From Calliopsis andreniformis (taxonomy: Eukaryota > Arthropoda > Insecta > Hymenoptera > Andrenidae), in assembly GCF_051401765.1 (NCBI RefSeq), contig NC_135069.1, positions 11,572,501 to 11,636,500 of the forward strand: 64,000 nt of DNA. The letters run 5' to 3'. Position numbers and translations under genes: made by a program. Positions 60,346 to 64,000 of the stretch are shown here, piece after piece. Numbering within the stretch: position 1 is the first letter of the stretch; every line of letters begins with the position of its first letter. The notes under the pieces were generated by a model, which worked only from the letters and a program-made list of their open reading frames with translations, had not been told where the DNA came from and ran no database searches.

Positions 60346-63300
60346 GCACATTTATAGCCAGTCAAAATTCAAATTAAATTTTCTTGGAAAGGAGATGCAG
60401 CATCGAAAAATTGTATTTTACATTTTGGAACTCTACAATCATGACGACAAATCTGTCGCAACACCACTTTTATCAGATTTGAAAGTCTATCATTATTAGT
60501 ATTAAAACCAATATTCTGCACATATATACATGAATGGTGCTTTAGTAAATGTGAAGGTAAGGTGGGGGAAGCTCCTGAGCACATATTCATAATTATAAAA
60601 GAATTATAAAAAGTTTAATATTACTTATAATTACACTTTATTAATGATTAATTTCATTTCGAAATAAGTTATATTTTTTTAATATCTAAACTTTTGAAAA
60701 CCTTAGACTGTCCTACGATACTACTTTTTTCTATACAGGAAAATTATGAATCAAGTAAGACACTTTCATATTTAAATCATACGAAATCTATTTTGTATGA
60801 AATAATTAGTATGCTAGGGAACATAAAATGAGATAAATGTATTTCACGAACGAACATTAAAGTGTTTTTGTTTTGCAGAAATAATTTCTTAAAATTGAAA
60901 TATGTTTATACATCAGTACTCAAGTGATATAGTTTTGCAAATTTATTATAGCACAGTAATAGATGCAAAATGTCTGAATACATTTTGTTGTATCTTCTAC
61001 AATTTAACGGTACAGTTTTAAAACTTCAAGGAATTTATAAAAAAGACTAATTTATTTCTGTGACTGCTAATTCTAAAGCATTGATAATAACTAGTAACTT
61101 GATCGGTGCACTGCAGTCAAATGCATTGTGTGCGAAAATCTTAAGCCTACTCCAAGTAACGCACTGCTTTCTCGAACAACTGGAATACATATCTAGGTCA
61201 ACAACCCATTTGAACGTTGCTCTCAATCAAGGCATGCGTACTCTATATGTACTTCATTTTAAAATCATACTGCTAGCCTTAAAATGTTATTGCTTCAAAA
61301 CAAAAGAAAATCGAGATTTGTGTCGTGTAAATATTTAAACGTTCTAAAATATTTTATATAATATCCTGTTTTGTTGCCCCAGTGATGAACTAAAAGGAAA
61401 AGAAACTAAATGGAAATCGAACTGTTCGATGGTAATAGTCATGCAACATTGATATTTATATGGAGGTCTAACTAAAAGAATATTTCCTGTTGAGTTAAGG
61501 GTCTGATCTGATACTTCGGTACGAACGAGAATGTAGAGAAGATGAAGCGTCCCTAGAGGGAAATGAGAGAAATAGAGAGAAAAGGAAAAAAATCGAAAGT
61601 AGGAAGAAAGATTGAGAGTGAGTGAGAGAGAGAGAGAAGGAGAGGGAGAACGGAAGCGGTTGGCAGATAAGAGAGAGAAGAGACTCGTGAACTGGCGTCA
61701 AGTAGGAGAATAAGAGGAGGACTCACCATTAGGCTAATCAACCAGGCATGCATCCTCCCTCTGGTGCCGGGTCAAGGGGATTTCAACCCGCCTCTCTATT
61801 TCTCTACAGCTTCTCTCCTTCCTGTCCTCATAGTACCCGCCCTCCAAGACTGCCTTCTCTGTCAAAAGAAATCTCTCACTATCAGCTACGTAACCAACAT
61901 AAATGAACGATCATTGATCGATAGTATATTTGCCGATATTATTGATAATTTTGAAAATATGAACTTTAACTCATTTTATAAGTATCATTTTAACCCTAAA
62001 ATTCATTCAGGAAATTCAATTCTTATTTAATAAAATAATCTGTATATTCCGTTAAGATAATATCCCCATTTGAAAAGGTCGTTCGTTCATGCTCAAAAAA
62101 TTCATAGTGAAATTTTTATGCATTTATATGTATATTTTACGTCAACTATGTTATTATATGTTAGCAGTGTGTTATTTTTAATGGCTACCATGATTCATGT
62201 TATGTTTATCCAGAATAGAAAAGTCGAAGGTAATCTAAATTTGCTGTGTGATTATCTACCATACTAGAACAAAACAAAAAGAATCTACTTTAACAAAGTG
62301 GCAGCCATGTAAAGAAAAAATGTTGATTTTATCATCAATGTTTCAACCTTAGGCGATAAGAACACTACTTATATGTTGCAGATATTGACATCGTTTTAGT
62401 ACGAAAAATGAAACAGCATACACGAACTTTGTATGTATTTATATAAAATCTGAAAAAATTGGTTAAATTACATTATCGAAGTACAGATAGTACATTGAAA
62501 ACTGTTACTTTTCATATTCTACAAAATTTCTCTTAACATTTATTCTTTTATACTAGGTCAAAGCTAGGTTTTTGAAATATTAATATACGTATAGTAGTTT
62601 ATTATATCATAAAAAATACTCTTTTTCAGATGCACTCATGAATAACATGCGATCTTTTACAAACTTCTTTTTTCTTTTCTTATTTGTTACACTTATTATA
62701 TAATATTGTTTGTTATTAATTAGTAACACTTTATACATGTACATACTTTCTTCGTCAGCTGTATTAGGTATAATTATCAACTTAGACAAATCTAGAAATT
62801 ATTCTATTTATTCTAAACGATCGTCAATATTAACATAATTAATAAATATAAAAGTCATATTTAATTATTACTAGAATTATTGTGTACTTGTTAGCTATCA
62901 CGTTTACCTTTTGTCATCATATTTAATTTCAACTCTCGTGGCAAATAGTGTTATACTCTTATTTCATTGTGAATCGAATCAATAACCTGAAAGGGCTAAC
63001 GCTCCCTCTGTGTGACAAAGATTTGCATTGATAACAGGTTTATCCTATACCTTCTCCACGCTATAATATTATACTTAAATACAAAATGTTGTCAATACTA
63101 TTACTGATCGTAACTCGGATATTTTTTAAAACTTTTAGATGCAATTGCATTTAACTTCAACACCTGAACTGTCGTATGACGCACTGGTACGCACATAGCC
63201 AATATAATTTTTAATCAATAAAATACACGAAGCATACGTGTGTAGATCTATAGAAAACAAACTAGTATTGAATAAATCGTTAGAAAATGGTTGAAAGAGT

Positions 63301-63440
63301 CATCTAATTTAAACTATTTTTTCTAAGTAAGGAGAAGAACGTTCCATTACAAAAAAGGAGTACTTAAAGCTTAATCGATACAAAGATGCCACAGAAGCTC
63401 ATAATTTCTATCGTAGATAACTTCAATTATGCCCTATTAG
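60346..63440 (+). other. pan intron continued, with a purine/pyrimidine-rich pocket
   Basis: AT-rich and non-coding except for about 61500-61860, where a GA-rich run (GAGAGAGAGAGAAGGAGAGG near 61626) is followed by a C/T-rich segment. The frames there are simple-sequence artefacts. No further pan exon was identified. Confidence 0.5.
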
Positions 63441-63855
63441 ATAAATCGTCGGGCTCACGGAGAGGATGATTCTAATTCAGTTCATGTACCGTTTTCGACG
63501 TCGAGATTACCTCTTGGAAGACTGCAGGTATCGTTTCACTGACATAGAGTCATGGCCGGGAGACTTTGGACGTGTTTGCGCGCGCGCTCCCTTTCTCTTC
63601 TCTTCTTCTGCCCCAGGCCTCCCCGCTCCTCCCCTATCCTTCTTCCCCATGGTCCCTGGAATATGTAGATGGGGTTGATAGCGTTTATGCACGACTACGA
63701 GTTCGTTCGGCGGCTCGGGTTCTTTGTCTTGCAAACGAGCGAGCATTTTGTCCCCCTCTCCAACCCTCGGGCTTCCTTCGCCGTTCCTCTCCTTGCTCGA
63801 GATCACCCTCACCTTCCCCTCTCCCCTCATCTCTCCCCCACTTTCAGAATGACAG

Positions 63856-63911
<56 letters not shown>

Positions 63912-64000
63912 CTCTCTCCTCGTTCCTGTTCGACCACCACCCACAACTCGCCCGTTCTCTCCTGAAACGTAGTACTCGACCGAGGGCACCGCCACCTCTG
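63441..64000. other. GC-rich island at the window end
   Basis: CpG-rich sequence with a CGCGCGCGCTCCC segment near 63578, followed by C/T-rich DNA. The opposing frames 63507-63995 (minus) and 63669-63965 (plus) overlap and are largely simple sequence. It may be regulatory; it is cut by the window edge. Confidence 0.4.
63859..63906 (+). repeat. (TC)24 microsatellite
   Basis: Uninterrupted TC dinucleotides over 48 bases. On the minus strand it reads as Arg-Glu repeats. It is expected to vary in length between individuals. Confidence 0.97.

Noticed and set aside
63507..63995. 162-codon minus-strand frame
   Set aside because: Its core is the translated (TC)24 microsatellite read as Arg-Glu repeats.
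1..64000. tRNA, rRNA, CRISPR array or bacterial operon
   Set aside because: No tRNA-like cloverleaf, rRNA segment or regularly spaced repeat array was seen, and the composition and splice signals are eukaryotic.

Overview
The window looks like insect nuclear DNA, most likely from a hymenopteran and probably a bee. It is mostly very AT-rich, non-coding sequence broken by short CpG- and GC-rich islands, with few and mostly short non-autonomous transposons and short GT-AG splice signals. No operons, bacterial genes or CRISPR arrays are present. Taxonomy is inferred from composition and from one recognisable gene. Nearly all open frames in the first 54 kb look like chance frames in islands or in AT-rich DNA.

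Positions 1-54,840 hold no coding exon that I can defend. They read as a long intron or intergenic region. GC-rich islands lie near 2.3, 5.1, 8.2, 14.2-16.5, 18.2, 20.9, 24.6, 29.8-30.8, 33.6, 37.7-39.5, 44.3 and 49.9 kb. Scattered among them are tandem repeats (24, 73 and 83 bp units), several hairpins, and at least five families of short transposon-like elements. These are four copies of a near-palindromic ~375 bp element, a ~230 bp family with three copies, a TACAGGGTGT-ended element, a 130 bp inverted-repeat element, and two unrelated TTAA-flanked piggyBac-like elements.

Positions 54,841-58,310 are the genic core. A GC-rich promoter-like stretch leads into a two-exon gene (55,302-57,582, + strand) encoding a predicted 714-residue protein. 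Its middle and C-terminal half match the DDE domain of Tigger/Jerky (pogo-superfamily) transposases, but all three catalytic acidic positions are gone and the DNA-binding N-terminus is replaced by a Ser/Thr-rich region. It looks like a domesticated, catalytically dead transposase. Only 580 bp downstream, on the same strand, lies a 148 bp exon (58,163-58,310) that I recognise as an internal exon of pangolin/TCF, the nuclear effector of Wnt signalling. The beta-catenin-binding and HMG-box exons of pan are not visible here, so the window probably covers long introns of pan, with the transposase-derived gene nested inside or directly abutting it.

Positions 58,311-64,000 read as the following pan intron. 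They hold two copies of the ~230 bp element, a purine/pyrimidine-rich pocket, and a GC-rich end with a pure (TC)24 tract. The transposase-derived donor site and the pan acceptor are both phase 0, so a chimeric transcript is formally possible. This is the observation I would test first.
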